Below, piece after piece: positions 1-11,319 of a stretch of 64,000 nucleotides of DNA. The stretch is from contig NW_005434612.1 in assembly GCF_000315625.1 (NCBI RefSeq), positions 205,038 through 269,037 of the forward strand, in the 5' to 3' direction. A program made the position numbers and the translations under genes. Origin of the DNA: Guillardia theta CCMP2712 (Eukaryota; Cryptophyceae; Pyrenomonadales; Geminigeraceae). Each line of letters opens with the position of its first letter. Within the stretch, counting starts at the first letter, position 1. The notes beneath the pieces are model-generated. The model ran no database searches. It was not told where the DNA came from and saw only the letters and a program-made list of their open reading frames with translations.

Positions 1-275
1 CCTCGTCGTACTAGTTCTCCGCCTCTATCATCCTCACTTGTTTGCATCATCACAAGTAGTCGTTGTCGTCGTCCTCGACGAGCACATCTTCCTCTTTGGA
101 CGAGGAAGATGTGGAGGAGAGGATTATGCTGCTGATGCTGATCACCGCCAATATGATCAACGTGTCAATCCTGTCGAGAACATGCTGTTTTTTATGGTCC
201 TCTCCCTCCTTCAAGGAGAGGGTTGTAACAACAACAAGAGCATCCTCCGCCTGCCCCACCAACGTCTTCGTCCCC

Positions 276-333
276 CCCTCCTCCTCCTCCTCCTCCTCCT
301 CCTCCTCCTCCTCCTCCTCCTCCTCCTCCTCCT
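276..333. repeat. (CTC)n trinucleotide array
   Basis: A nearly pure run of CTC units lies just 3' of the EF-hand-like exon, probably in an intron. Open frames of poly-Leu, poly-Ser or poly-Gly across it are artefacts. Confidence 0.9.
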
Positions 334-351
334 TTGGTCACCACCACAGAC

Positions 352-538
352 TCAAAGAGAGTTTCTGCTGTGTCTCTGTTCGCCTCCTCGCCCGAGTAGG
401 CGGCAGAGGCGACACGCAGGATGGTGTCGATGAATTCTTCCCAGGAGATGGAGCCTGAGCTGTTGGAGTCTGTGGGGGAGTCAGTGGAGAGACGTATGAA
501 GACGATGCTGCTGCTGCTGATGATGCCGATGACGTCAG

Positions 539-585
<47 letters not shown>

Positions 586-598
586 CCGATGACTTCAG

Positions 599-640
<42 letters not shown>

Positions 641-720
641 CGATGATGGAGCAGGAGAAGAAGAAAGACATGGCGATGTTGAGGAAGAAAACAGGAGATT
701 GAGGAGAAACTGATGGTGGC

Positions 721-764
<44 letters not shown>

Positions 765-2995
765 CGTGACAGGTTGAGGTCAAGGTCGTGAAGGACATGT
801 CTCTAGATTCGAAACATACCGATGTTTCGGAATATCAGAGACATCGACTCGCGGCTGACGTTTCCTCCGAATTTCTCTTTGAAGACGTCGACCTGATATC
901 GCAGTGAGCAAGGCAGCAAGAGAGAAGGGAATATCGAGAATCAGCTGCAAGAAGCTTGACGATAGGATCAAGGAGCGGGTTACGAGGATGAACGTAGCTG
1001 GGGGGTGTGGGAATGCGAGGCAGTGGAAGGGGAGTGGAGGGGAAGGGGGGGGGGGGTATGGGAGGAGGCGAGGGAGGGAAAAAGGAGGAGGAGTACCATG
1101 TCCTCAAACTCGAGGTCGTTCCCTCGGAGCAGGAACTCTTCCCTGAGCTCGGGCAAGTGATCGGCATCGATCATGAAGAGCGACATCAGCTTCTCTGCCT
1201 GCCGTGAGAGATCAAGGAAGGGGCGAGTAGCTCGATGGTTAGGAAGAGAAGGGGGGAGTGTGCAAGGGGAACGAGGAGGTTAGGATAGGCAGGTGAGAGA
1301 GAAGAGTCCTGGCAAAGGGATGAAGTTGTAGGATGTTTAGGAGAAAGAACAGGAGAGAGGGCAGACGTTGAGATGAAGTGGGAAGGAGGAGGAGGAGGAG
1401 GATCAGGAAAAGGAGGAGGAGGAGGAGGAGGAGACAAATATGATGATTATGATTATGATGATTATGATGATGACGACGACGACGACGACGATGATGATGA
1501 TGATGATGATGATGAGGCGGAGGAGGAGGAGAAGGGTCACGAGCAAATGTAAATAAACCTCATTCTTGAACTGCTTCTTGTCCAGTACGATGTCGGTGAT
1601 GTCCTGCATTGTCAAGTCATCTTTGCACCTGATCGCTTTTATCCTCACCATCTTTTCCTTCTCCACGTCAGGATTTTCTGCCAGAGGGCGAAGGAGCCTC
1701 AGGTAGTTCTGCTGCAAGTTGCTCTTGCTGATTCCTGATACCCGGATCCTCACGTTCAGCCGCTTGCCCGCCAGCTGAAGAGCTTTCTGATACAAGGCGA
1801 AGCCGATCCCAGGGCAATCTTGCAGAAGAGTGAGATGATAAGATGAACACGGGGATGAAACGAAAGTAGATGTAGATGTAGGTGAAGGTGATGAAGAGCA
1901 GCCGATGAGAATTTTGAGGGCAACGAAGACAGTGACAGTGATCATGAGGACGAGGAGGAGGGCAAGATAAGTTCTTACCATCCAAGTCCTGGAACGAGCG
2001 CATGACGGCTCGCAGAATGGAAGCGGCGTCATCCTTGTCGAGGAAGGGATACGGCATCGGACCGCAGTAGGTCAGGGGATGGTGAGGCCAAAAACTTGAG
2101 TGCCAGTGATCCCTGGGCTTCCTCTCGCGCGAGAAGACGATCCCAAACATCAGCCACATGCCCAACACCTGACGAGGGAACAGAGTAAGACTGAGACGAG
2201 GGTGAGTTTGTGAGTCAGCGCGGCACACGAGAGCGAGAGGAAGCTAGAGGGAGCGAAGAGGAAGAGGTCAAGAGAGGACTAGAGGGCTAGGGAGGATAGG
2301 AGTGTGAGAGCAGAGGAGATGGGAGCAGATGGAAGCGACTTTGTGTGTCTGACCTGATGGACCTCAAGGTAGTTTGTTTCTTTGTCGAAGGTAATCTGCA
2401 ACTTGCGGTGATGTTCGAAGAGGTCCTGGCGGTAGAAAGCATCCTCCAGAATGAGTTGCAAGAGGTTGTTCCCAACCCGGAGCACTCTCAGAGCAAACTT
2501 GATCTTGATCTTGTTGTTCAGACCCAACATCGATGACGCCGACGCTGTACGGGAATACAAGAACCTTGAAACACTGCCCTCGCTCTTGTCAGCAAGGACG
2601 AAGTGGAAGCATGCTTTGATCCGATCGACCCGCTGGGACTTGAAGAAGGCGGAGGAGAGGAAGCTCTGATGCAGATCAAACCTGATGACCTCCCCCTGAC
2701 TTGGTTCCAAACACTGCACTGGGTCTGACGATTTAGACGTGTACGTCATGTCCAGGGAGAGGCGTTGGAAGGGGGCAGAGTCAGACTCCATGTTGATGAT
2801 GAGCACAGGGTTCAGGAGAGGCTCTTTGATGTAGATCTTCACTCGGTTCATCTCGTAGAACGAGGCGTCCTTCCCTTGCTCCAGCTCGAACTCAATCTCG
2901 CAGAAACTTGAGGAGGGAGCGAAGAGAATCTTAGATGGAGGAGGAGGAGGAGGAGGAGGCCCATCTACCGATCTCCTCCTCAAGCTCATCATTAC
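352..2995 (-). CDS. EF-hand-like protein, multi-exon, 3' end unresolved
   Basis: Not a recognised orthologue. Exons read leftwards from about 2995. The first block (about 2905-2360) is a beta-rich domain with EIEFELEQGKDASFYEMNRV and ITFDKETNYLEVHQ. The next exon (2170-1979) has MWLMFGIVFSRERKPRDHW and ends at a GTAAG donor. The third (about 1820-1565) contains GKRLNVRIRVSGISKSNLQQ. Later exons carry LMSLFMIDADHLPELREEF (about 1205-1100), VDVFKEKFGGNVSRESMSLI (about 890-810) and, at 470-352, DSNSSGSISWEEFIDTIL, which resembles an EF-hand loop with D-x-N-x-S-G-x-I-x-x-x-E spacing. Ca2+ binding is inferred from that loop alone. Introns contain trinucleotide arrays. Further exons may lie left of 352 or outside the window. 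The start is uncertain: an ATG pair near 2990 is the best candidate. Confidence 0.5.
538..640. repeat. (GAT)n array in two blocks
   Basis: Two runs of GAT units are separated by a near-duplicate linker (GCCGATGACGTCAGTG at about 525 and GCCGATGACTTCAGTG at about 585). The linker plus array therefore seems to have been duplicated as a unit. It is probably intronic. Confidence 0.85.
720..763. repeat. (GCA)n array
   Basis: About 14 units of GCA/CAG in what is read as an intron of the minus-strand EF-hand-like gene. Confidence 0.9.
1388..1530. repeat. (GGA)n followed by (GAT/GAC)n arrays
   Basis: A GGA run at about 1388-1433 is followed by imperfect GAT/GAC units at 1438-1515. The tract fills the intron after the exon ending in KKQFKNE near 1565. 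The poly-Ile and poly-Val frames it creates are not believed. Confidence 0.85.
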
Positions 2996-3013
2996 CCTCC
3001 TCTTGTTGTTCAC

Positions 3014-3650
3014 CTTGAGTCGACACTCCCCTCGTTCCCTTCCTCCCTTACTTCTACCACCTCCGCCATTTCAACGGCGAACGCCTGCCCAGGCCCTCTC
3101 AGGGTCTGATTGACGTTTTTTTTCAGTCACTGATAGAGACTTTCGTGGTTGGAGTAGCGGTTTTCGCTGCCTCCTTGGTTTCCTAGTATTTCATTGAGGC
3201 GGGGTTGTAGGCTTTATCCTCCCCCTCCTTTGTTTCCTCCGGTTTGCCCTTCTTTTTCAGTCCGACAATAAAAGATAGAGACAGGCTCCGGCGAACTGCC
3301 GCCCTGGCCGCAGCCCGGCGCCACCGGCCGGCCCGGCCCGGCAACCGACCTAGCAGAAGCTACTCCTCTCGTCGCCCACGGACGTTGGAGGCCCGGGTTC
3401 TGAGAATTCACCGGCCCGAGGCAGTGGACTCAAAAAGTGTCATAGTATGGTTTATGATGACAGGTGAAACGGTACAAAATCATACAAAACCCGCAAACTT
3501 GGAATGCCACATAGATGTCCGCGGCATCGCTCAGCTCAGGTCGTAACAAAGAATAAGAAGCATCAAGATCAACGGGGCGACTTGTTATCCAACAGTACTG
3601 GATCTGCTGCATCCAGATACTCCCGGTTATGTTGAGGGCCGGCACGCTTG
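3014..3650. other. Intergenic stretch with GC-rich block
   Basis: This separates two genes and has no convincing coding exon. The part at about 3290-3420 is very GC-rich and built of short CCGG/GGCC words, like the blocks at 12900, 33600, 40720-41640 and 48240-48600. The rest is mixed sequence. Confidence 0.5.
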
Positions 3651-6570
3651 TCAGGCGCGGCCGGAGTCAGCAGCCAAGGGGATCGCGTTCATCACGGGCG
3701 AAGCCTGAGGGTCTTTCTGCCAGTAGTAGTTCCCCCCTGAGATGGCTGTTACCTGCCAGCGGGTCAGACCTACTGGGCCCTCCACCTCCAAGGGAACCTT
3801 CTTGATGGCAGGCGTGTGCTTCTTGCCGTCTCCATATCTGCGGTAGAACATGTTGTCCGTGGGGGCGAGCATCGAGTGCAGGCCGAGCTTGAGCCCCTTG
3901 CCGATGAGCAGCCGGTGTCTCGGTTTGATCCGCTGCTCAAGGCTGTAGGCGAGAAGCTGGGGCGACGACACGAGCTGAGAAGAGGATCAGCACAGCTCGC
4001 AGCGCCAGGTGGGCGGTGGGCACCTGTTGGCGGATGACCTCCTCGTCCACCTTGATCTCTCGGACGAGGTAGTGGATCTTGGGCCGCAGGTTGTGCTCGA
4101 TGCTCAGCCCAAGGAGGCTCGGGTACTTGGTCACGATGGCTCCAACTTGTGCCCGGGTCAGCCCAACCTCCTCCAGCAGGAAGCCAACAGTCGGCCTAAG
4201 GTTGCGGTCGACACTGCCAGGCGTCAGAGGTCACGTGGTCACGTGGCTGCTGAGGGCACCTGCATCCAACGATCTTGGGACACTTCTCAACGACGACTCC
4301 GATCTTCTCCTTGGGGATCCCGACCTCCTCTATCAAGTACTTGGCCTGCTCTGCCATCATTCCCCACACCAAGGTCGCATCCTCTGCCTTACCATGGGCC
4401 GGAGTTTCGTCTCCACGCTGTACCCCAAGATCTGAGGATGAGTAGACACGAGCTTGCCCATCCGTTCCCGCGGAATCCCGAGCTCTCCATGCAGGTAGGC
4501 GACCGTTGGCCTGAGGTTGTCCTGCGAGGAGGAGTAGATGGTCAGACTGAGAGAAGTTCTGACGATGTTTGAGCACCTTGATCTTGTAGGCGAGGATGTG
4601 CGGGAAGGATGCAATGGTCTTGCCAAGCCTGGACTTGGGGATCCCGACCTGGAGGGAGGGGTGAGCGAGGAGGAGCGCACGTGTCGTGTCACCTCCTTGA
4701 CCAAGAAGTCGATGTGCATCCTGATGTTGTCATCGAGGGAGAGGCCGAAGAGCTGGGGGAAGGAGCTGAATATCTTGGACAGCTTCTCAGCGGGCACGTC
4801 AGCCCCGACCAGCAGGTACTGCATCATCGGGCGGAGGTTCAGGTCGACGCTAAGGCCCAGCAGGTGTGGGTAAGAGCAGATAACCCGCCCGATCTGCTCG
4901 CGGTTGATCCCTACCTCATCCCAAAGGTACTGGACCGTAGGCTTGAGGTTGTTCTCCAGGGAGTAAGACATGACCTTTGGATGCAGTTTGAGGATCCTGC
5001 TCATCTTTTCGATCGGGATTCCGATCTTCATCAGCCATTGGAACACAGGGCGCATCTGATTGTTCACGCAGCAGGAGAGGATGGAGGGGTATGCCAGCAC
5101 AAGCTGCCCCAGGTCCTCTGCCTTGATCTTCATCTCGTTCCTGAAGAACCCGATAACCTCCGATGTCACTGTCCTGTGATCGGCGGCCAGGAGGCGAGGA
5201 GAGGTCTGAAGAATCTTCACTATCTCCTCGTGCTGGAGCTTCAGGTTTTCCATGTAGAACGCAATCCTGGGCTTCAGGTCGTACTCCACATCCAGGGAGA
5301 GGATGGAAGGGAAGCTGCTGCTCAGGGAGGTGATCTTGGTGGGTTCGATGCGCAATTCACGTTGCAGAAAGTCGACGATAGCCCTTGAGACATCGGCGTC
5401 GATGTTGAGCATTTCAGGATGAGCGTTGATCATGCTACAAATCTTCTCCCTCCCAATGTTCATCTCGTTCTTGAGGAAATCGATCGACAGCCTGACCTTG
5501 GACGCTGGCTTCGGCTCGCAGTGCCTGAGGTAGTTCTCAGCTATCCACGCTGCTCGGTCACTGTTCAGCATCAGGCAAGTTTCCAACAGAGTCTTCAGGT
5601 CTTTCTTGTACTGCACTTTGTCTATCACCTTGTGCTGAACTCCAACATCCCCGTCCACCTCCAGCCCTGGAATCGTGTGCAAGAAAGCTTTCAGCCTCAT
5701 CAGCTGCTTCTCTCTCTCCCTCGTCATCTCTTCTCGAATCTGTACCTTCCACTGATCCTGCAACGAGGTCTCGGCAGCCGTGCCGTGGTGATCTTGAACG
5801 CTCGCAGCCTCCAAGGTCACCGTTCCTTCCATCTCCTGCCCAACCGCCTTGTCCTCACCATCCTCCTCGTTCCTCACCAGCGATTCAATCAGCGTCCTCA
5901 GCGTGACGAGCTGTCTTTCTCGCTCGGTCGCCAGCTCATTCCTGATCCTCAGCACCTCCAACTGGGTTTCGCTCTTCTTCAGGTCTACAAGGAACATCCG
6001 AGTCTGTGCTGCCGCCACTTCCATCGTGTCCTCCATGCCTTTCAGGTTCTCCCTTCCTAGCGTGATTTTTTCCTGCAGCTCTGCGATCCTTCTGCCCACC
6101 TTCAAGTTGGAAGCCTTCACAAACGCCTTCTCGGTGTCCAGCTGCTTCTCGATCCCCTCCACAACCTCCTTGTAGGCAAGGAACTGGTTCTTGCTGCTCT
6201 CCAGGTTCTTCTGCAGCTTCTGAATCTCGTTCCTCTGTAGAGAAGACGTCAGTGAGGGCCACACAAACCACGCCATGCGCACCTTGCCATTCAGAATCAT
6301 CTTCTGCCCCTCTACATCGATGCGATAGTTGCTCCTCTGGCATATCAGCTCAAACTGAGACGTTCTTCCCTTTGTCTTCTCGTTCAACCATGCCCAGGTC
6401 TTGGTCATGTTGTTCTCTTCACGATGGGGTGCACTCATTGACACGCTCACCCTCCTTGTCCTTCCCAACATGCTCCAAACTGGAGCAAAGCATAACGATT
6501 CTGAATGCCTGGTGTCCGCTGGGATGACGGAGACGCCTATGAGGAGGCACACCATTGTAGCAAGTCGCAT
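3651..6570 (-). CDS. mTERF-domain protein with leader peptide and coiled-coil N-terminus
   Basis: Mitochondrial transcription termination factor family: alpha-helical repeat proteins that bind nucleic acid in organelles. The main open frame starts at the ATG at 6570 and runs to about 4357; smaller 3' exons continue to the stop near 3651. Each roughly 35-residue repeat ends in the family signature, for example VGINREQIGRVICSYPHLLG and LGIPRERMGKLVSTHPQILG. About ten or more repeats are visible. The N-terminus MRLATMVCLLIGVSVIPADT looks like a signal peptide and is followed by a basic Ser/Arg-rich stretch, as expected for import into a complex plastid (inference). Residues about 100-300 are charged and coiled-coil-like, unusual for the family. 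A 48-base GT-AG intron (6235-6282) can be read through in frame. The non-mTERF C-terminus ends around NAIPLAADSGRA. Confidence 0.88.
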
Positions 6571-7439
6571 TGTGCTCTCAGCGAGAAGGAAGTGAAATTT
6601 ACACGGGCAAATCCAGGAGCTCTTCCCTGCTACTTCACCGCATACACCTGGCCTAACCTCCCACCCTAATGAAAGGTTTCTAGCACTTTGCTTGAATGAG
6701 CTTGTTCCTACTGTCGCCCAGCCTTTCTCCTTCTGAACTTCTTGTCGTGTCCTTCTCCTCCTCCAGCACTCCTCTCCTCCCCTTTCAATCTTCTTCTTTC
6801 CCTCTCAAGCTCTTCCCCCCCTCAAGCTCTTCTATTGCCCCATTAACCACGAGCCCACACCCATCGCCACTTCCCCTGGTGATCAAGGGGTGGTTTCCCC
6901 AACCCCGTTATCTCAATACGAAAATATTCAGTCAAATATTTATGTAGTAGAATATCAAAATCATATTAGTCATAAGATTAAATTTTCTCAACCAAAGAAA
7001 AGTTTACTCGATTTTAGTACCCCCGCAGGAAAGATTCTGCGGGGTACTCTCAAGGACCAACGCCTCCGTCAAAAACTCGACCCGCCTCAGTGTCGCCCCA
7101 CCCATTTGGGGTAGACTACCCTACCCTCCAAAAGGTCACCACCCCCGGGAACAATGCACAAGACCCCCACCCTTTCTCAGTTTCCCCCTGATTTCCCCAC
7201 CCCCTCAGGCATCACACCCCCTTTAAATCCATCTAAAGGACCCCCATTTTTTAACAAAATCCTCTGGAAACGATTAGTATCGAGGGTGGGGTACTAGGAC
7301 GTCTGTGTAGGGGTAGTCCTGATCACCACCCCTACATTTCATCGACAAGGCGTACATGTGGGCCCGCTCCAGCACAGGCAAATCCGTTAATTGTCGTTAC
7401 GGTTCTGTCTCTTCACCGGCTCTGCTTGAGGTGTGGGGC
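6571..7439. other. Intergenic region with C-rich tracts
   Basis: About 870 bases without a supported gene. The left part is CT-rich; 6900-7020 is AT-rich. From about 7020 to 7345 the plus strand is full of CCCCACC, CTACCC and ACCCCTAC words, the same type of sequence seen near 13050, 27000, 40200, 41700 and 63600. Confidence 0.6.
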
Positions 7440-7872
7440 ATGCGGCGGGAGGGAGTAGCGGCTGTGCTGCTTGCCATGGCGGGGGCGATGCTTCTGCTGA
7501 TGAGCACGAGAATGCGAGGAAACGAAATGAAGACATCAACAAGATCCGCGCTTGAAGACACCGAGATCGATAAGCTGACCATGGAGCACATAAAGATGTG
7601 CTGTTCTACGGTGAGATGTTGCTGGTAGCGCGAGGTGGGGATGAATCTGACGAGATCTGGTGCAGGTCCCATGGCCTTGCTGTCAGCACGAGTCTTGTTG
7701 TGATGCCTGGGAGGATGAAGGGCTGGATGAGGTGACACGAGCAATGGGGTTGTTACGAAGGAGTTAACTTGGTTTCCAGGTTGCGGACAAGTCTGTGCCA
7801 ACAGTTCTGTATCAAATTCCCAAGAGACTGTTGAAACCAATTAGAATGGTGAACAACAACGTGTATAATTGA
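7440..7872 (+). CDS. Small single-pass membrane protein (two exons)
   Basis: An ATG at 7440 opens MRREGVAAVLLAMAGAMLLL, a basic start followed by a hydrophobic segment of about 18 residues, which suggests a type II membrane anchor or signal anchor. Exon 1 ends at 7610 before GTGAG. The acceptor is at 7778-7779, and exon 2 (7780-7872) adds ADKSVPTVLYQIPKRLLKPI before TGA. Exon phases match, giving about 87 residues. The VPTVLYQI stretch is faintly like the start of OCH1-type glycosyltransferases, but no catalytic region follows, so I assign no function. The start resembles that of the collagen-like gene at 22736 only in general form. Confidence 0.4.
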
Positions 7873-8034
7873 ACACATGGTCAGACCATGTGAACACCAC
7901 GTCACGAAACTCTCGATTATCCAGTGCATGAGCGCATAGTGTAGATTTGTCTCCAGCTTCTATTCCTTCTTTCTTACATAAACAATGATTTGCGTCAAAG
8001 ATGCAGTCTGCAATGTTGCAGGAAGCATCAAGAG

Positions 8035-9245
8035 TTAGCAGGATGCTAAGAATGATGGATGAGCCAACTGGATCATTGAGCATCCTGACGCTGATAATGC
8101 TGTGGTCAGGAAGAGGGGATCGAACACATGCTGAACGTGTACCGCGCGATGAGATTCTTTGATGCGCAGAGCAGCCTCTTGGACCTGGACCGGCAGGAGT
8201 GAGGAGGCGAGGCGAGGGAAGGGCAGAAAGCACTCACAGCGCTTCTGTCCGCATCTCTCTGTATGACGTTCTTGGCCTCCATTTCCTCCTCGAGGTCAGC
8301 CTGCTCCATACGATGGGAGATGAGCGCGGCAACGATGCAGAGAGCAGGAGGACGAACCTGATCCACCTTCTGTCTTGCCTTCGTCTTGGAGACCACCTGA
8401 ACATCAGAGCATCATCGCACGGCTGGGGAGGTCAAGTTACTACAGCGACCTTGGCGTCGTGCAGGCTGAAAGCCGTGTTGTATCTGGGGCGAGCAGCACA
8501 AGAGTAAGGAGGGAGCTGGCAAGAACGTAGCCTTGTTACTCTTTGAAGGTGTCGCCACGAGCTCTTCTTTCGATCAGTTCCTGCACTGTTCCTCCCATCC
8601 GCAAGTATCTGACCCATCAAACGTGTAAAGGACAGGAAAGCGGCGCTAGCGAGGTCAGCTGACTCCTACCGTCCCTCCCAATCGTTGGGAGCTCTTTCGG
8701 GTTTGAAAACGTAGACCCTCTTGTCCTGTCTTGCGCATGACTGATGTTCGCCTGGATACAACACAAGTGTACCTCCTCCTTTTCACCATGCGAGAAAGAC
8801 ACCAGCCCCATGCACTGTTCCACCACAAACACATTCAAGGAGACTTCTCGACACATCTGAAGAAAACCTCTGCTTCATCCTGCATCCACATGTGAGCACA
8901 TGGCCAGCAACCAATCGAGTAGGATCTGACTTTTACGATGACGCGATGAATATAATCTGATGGAGGAAATTCGTGATACTCTTTCTCCCCTTCTTGGAAC
9001 GATTGAAGGGTCTGAACTTGGTATCACAAAACAAACATCCCATGTGATGATTTTACATTTTGGACCCAAAGAATATATTGTTCGCGTTGAGCCTTCTCTT
9101 CTGCCTTCCGTTCTTCTTCAGCCTGTTCATTCATCGCAAAGGGCAAAATTACATGAGTAAAACGATCAAAGTGCTTCTGTTACTTACCTCCCGTCTCTTT
9201 CGTTTGGCTTCAGCCTCCTTCAAGCAACGGTATGAGCATGTTGTA
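8035..9245 (-). CDS. Coiled-coil protein of unknown function, multi-exon
   Basis: A chain of phase-compatible minus-strand exons. The 5' exons carry KEAEAKRKRRE (about 9225-9190) and, after an intron, AEEERKAEEKAQREQYILWV (from about 9130), a charged helix. Further exons include VSLNVFVVEQCMGLVSFSHG (about 8855-8795), GGTVQELIERRARGDTFKE (about 8600-8545) joined to YNTAFSLHDAK (8500-8465), VSKTKARQKVDQVRPPALCI through MEAKNVIQRDADRSA (8395-8240), and VQEAALRIKESHRAVHVQHV (about 8190). A stop at 8035-8037 is in frame with the last exon. No domain is recognised. Alternative frames exist in the last 200 bases, so the 3' end is uncertain. The 5' start was not found; exons upstream of 9245 are possible. 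Confidence 0.45.
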
Positions 9246-9403
9246 TATAGCCCCAAGGTTGACTTACTGCCGGAGTCGGAGCTCTTTGATCATTCTGGAT
9301 GGATCCTAATATTGAACCTAGACCTCCAAGTTTTGCTCCCCCTCCTCCCTATCATGTAGCCGCTTGTTACACGATGGAATAAGGAAAAGCCGCAGGGTTT
9401 GGC

Positions 9404-9950
9404 TCAAACCTTTGAGTTCGCGCTCTTAGATTGAGATGGCTGATTTGCTTTAGGTTGATTTGTACTGCTGCCATCGGTCTTGGCCTTCTTCTTGACTACA
9501 AGCAACAAGTCAGCCTCAACATGAATGCCACAGCTCCCCTCTCGACCAGATTCTTGTACACTTTCCTCTTGCTGTTTGTCCTTGACCTGTGATGGGTTCT
9601 GAGGCACTTCTACAACCACACATGGAGTCAGCTTGTTCTGCAACAACCGGCAAGTGCATCAAAACCAAATTTCGGAGGTTCCCAGCTCTGTTCACCAGTC
9701 TTTGAGTTGAACCTGAAGTCAACATGAGGTAAGCTCACAAGTCTCACCCCTACCAATAATGCTTCTTCCAAGTGTTGGACCAGTGCTTGGACCAGCCGGG
9801 GGGCAGAATCTCCTCTCCTGACATGCTCCGTCCCTTCAGATGCTCGCCAATCCATGCATCGTCCTGACGAGAAATAATCATCCTTTGTGCATGGACTGAA
9901 AGGAGGGAAAAGAAGCAAGATGGAGAAGTTCTGAGAGAAATCTTCAAACA
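9404..9950 (-). CDS. WW-domain protein
   Basis: WW domains bind proline-rich peptides. The exon ending near 9752 reads LPPGWSKHWSNTWKKHYW. After a GT-AG intron (acceptor near 9718) it joins FNSKTGEQSWEPPKFGFD, which completes a WW domain with both tryptophans and the following Pro. The C-terminal part is a low-complexity Lys/Ser/Gln tail (KKKAKTDGSSTNQPKANQ) that stops at 9404. A short intron near 9645-9610 must be spliced for the tail to stay in frame, and its exact length is unclear. The start is either in the exon near 9880 or upstream. Proteins this short with one WW domain are often splicing- or isomerase-associated; no isomerase domain was seen. Confidence 0.6.
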
Positions 9951-9959
9951 GTTTGATGT

Positions 9960-10713
9960 CCTTTCCTCCTCACTGAAACAATCCCTAGCACATCCTCAAC
10001 AACCGCCGCCATACCCTCCCAACCTCGCATTCACAGCGTCGCCCTCCCTACCAGAACTCGAGTAACGAGGCCGAGGACGCCCCTTACTCCATATGTTCAC
10101 TCAACTAAATAAAAGAGAGCCTGCACCAGAGCATCACTTAGAAATGACTAAGGGACATCAATTAGAACATGTCATTACGCTCTTCCCGTCTGCACTCGTC
10201 GCTCTATCAGTTAGCTATGAGCTATGCTCTACGAAGTCGGATCAGTCAGCCTGAAGGCTGCCAGACTCTACTGATGTCTCTCCCCTTTCAGTTTGTCTCC
10301 TCAGGTTCGCCTTGGCACTCCCCGCCACTTCATTGAGCTCGACTCGGCGATCGAAGCACACCTGTGATAGTCCACTTTCTGAAGAACAATTTAACCAGGA
10401 ACTGCGACTCTCTGCTCTGCAGTCAGTGGTAGACAAGCATGTCTGTTTTGTCAATCGATCAACGTTGGGGTCTGAATCCTCCACACAAACATCCTTAATC
10501 CTTGTTGCTGAGAAGCGTTTTCAGGTTCGTGAGAAGAATTGATGCAACGATGTGTTAATGAAGAATTGATACAACGATGTGCCATTTAATGGCACGAGGC
10601 AGTTCATCATTGCAGACAAATTTTACTTATGCAGCCTTTGATTTACCAGTAATGCTAGTTCGACCTAACAAGAACATTTTTCAAGTTTGTATATCCAGCT
10701 TTGTTTCGGTTCA
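9960..10713. other. Intergenic region, no clear gene
   Basis: About 750 bases of mixed and AT-rich sequence between the WW gene and the first RWP-RK gene. Short open frames exist, but none shows recognisable or consistently spliced coding sequence. Confidence 0.5.
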
Positions 10714-11319
10714 TCAGAATCGTTCCCCATTCGAAGCAAAAGATCTACTGTACATGCCCATGATCTGGTCCATCCTGTAGCATACTCCCCGCTCCTCTTC
10801 TACCTCCTCCTCATCCACCGGAAAGCCGCAGTACCATGCACACCATTCTTCCTCCGCTTCCCTCCTCCTCCTCATCTCCTCGTCCTCGGACCCCGCACTC
10901 TCCTCCCCTGCGCTCTCCTCCTCCACGAGCTCCTCTAGATGCATCCTGTCCTCAGCCTCGCATGCCGGCTTCTGATCGGCTGCCGTATTGCGCGAGGGCC
11001 CCCGCGTACCTCCTGCCCGGCGGCCAGATCTCCACTTGCTCACCCCAAGAGCCTTGCAGGCGTTCTTGAAAGCCGTCAGTGAGATCCCGAGCTTCTCCGC
11101 TGCCTCGGACTGCCGCAGGTGCAGGAGACGGACGATGTCCGGGTAAGTGAGGGGGACGGCATGGTTCTTGTCCGACGGAGATGAGGCAGAGGGTCTCCGT
11201 CTCCGGGGGAAGATGAGGTGGTGGCGGAGGAGGGAGGAGGGAGGAGGGGGGTAGGCAGGGGAGGGGGAGGGGTCTTGGGAGGACTGGTCAAGGGAGGAAG
11301 GAGGCGGGGAGGGGAACAT
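10714..11319 (-). CDS. RWP-RK domain protein, tandem copy 1
   Basis: RWP-RK proteins are DNA-binding regulators, in plants linked to nitrogen response and gamete or egg identity. From the ATG at 11319 this frame encodes about 201 residues. After a Pro/Ser-rich leader comes YPDIVRLLHLRQSEAAEKLG, then ISLTAFKNACKALGVSKWRS with GRRAGG: the RWP-RK helix pattern, in which the name-giving motif appears as K-W-R-S-G-R-R. An acidic Glu/Asp-rich region and a Trp/Cys-containing block (EEEWCAWYCGFPVDE) follow. The frame is open further upstream to an ATG at 11433, but only the part from 11319 is shared with copy 2. The last 12 or so residues are unique to this copy. No introns are needed. Confidence 0.85.
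   Translation of the reverse strand: MFPSPPPSSLDQSSQDPSPSPAYPPPPSSLLRHHLIFPRRRRPSASSPSDKNHAVPLTYPDIVRLLHLRQSEAAEKLGISLTAFKNACKALGVSKWRSGRRAGGTRGPSRNTAADQKPACEAEDRMHLEELVEEESAGEESAGSEDEEMRRRREAEEEWCAWYCGFPVDEEEVEEERGVCYRMDQIMGMYSRSFASNGERF

Noticed and set aside
421-702. Open frames of poly-Met, poly-Ile, poly-Cys or poly-His near 500-800
   Set aside because: They are translations of GAT and GCA arrays and sit in what splice sites suggest are introns.
4009-6060. Several long plus-strand frames over the mTERF gene
   Set aside because: They mirror a GC-rich coding sequence on the opposite strand and show no recognisable domain.
8960-9359. Plus-strand frames upstream of the WW gene
   Set aside because: The minus strand here gives phase-compatible charged coiled-coil exons, which is the better reading.
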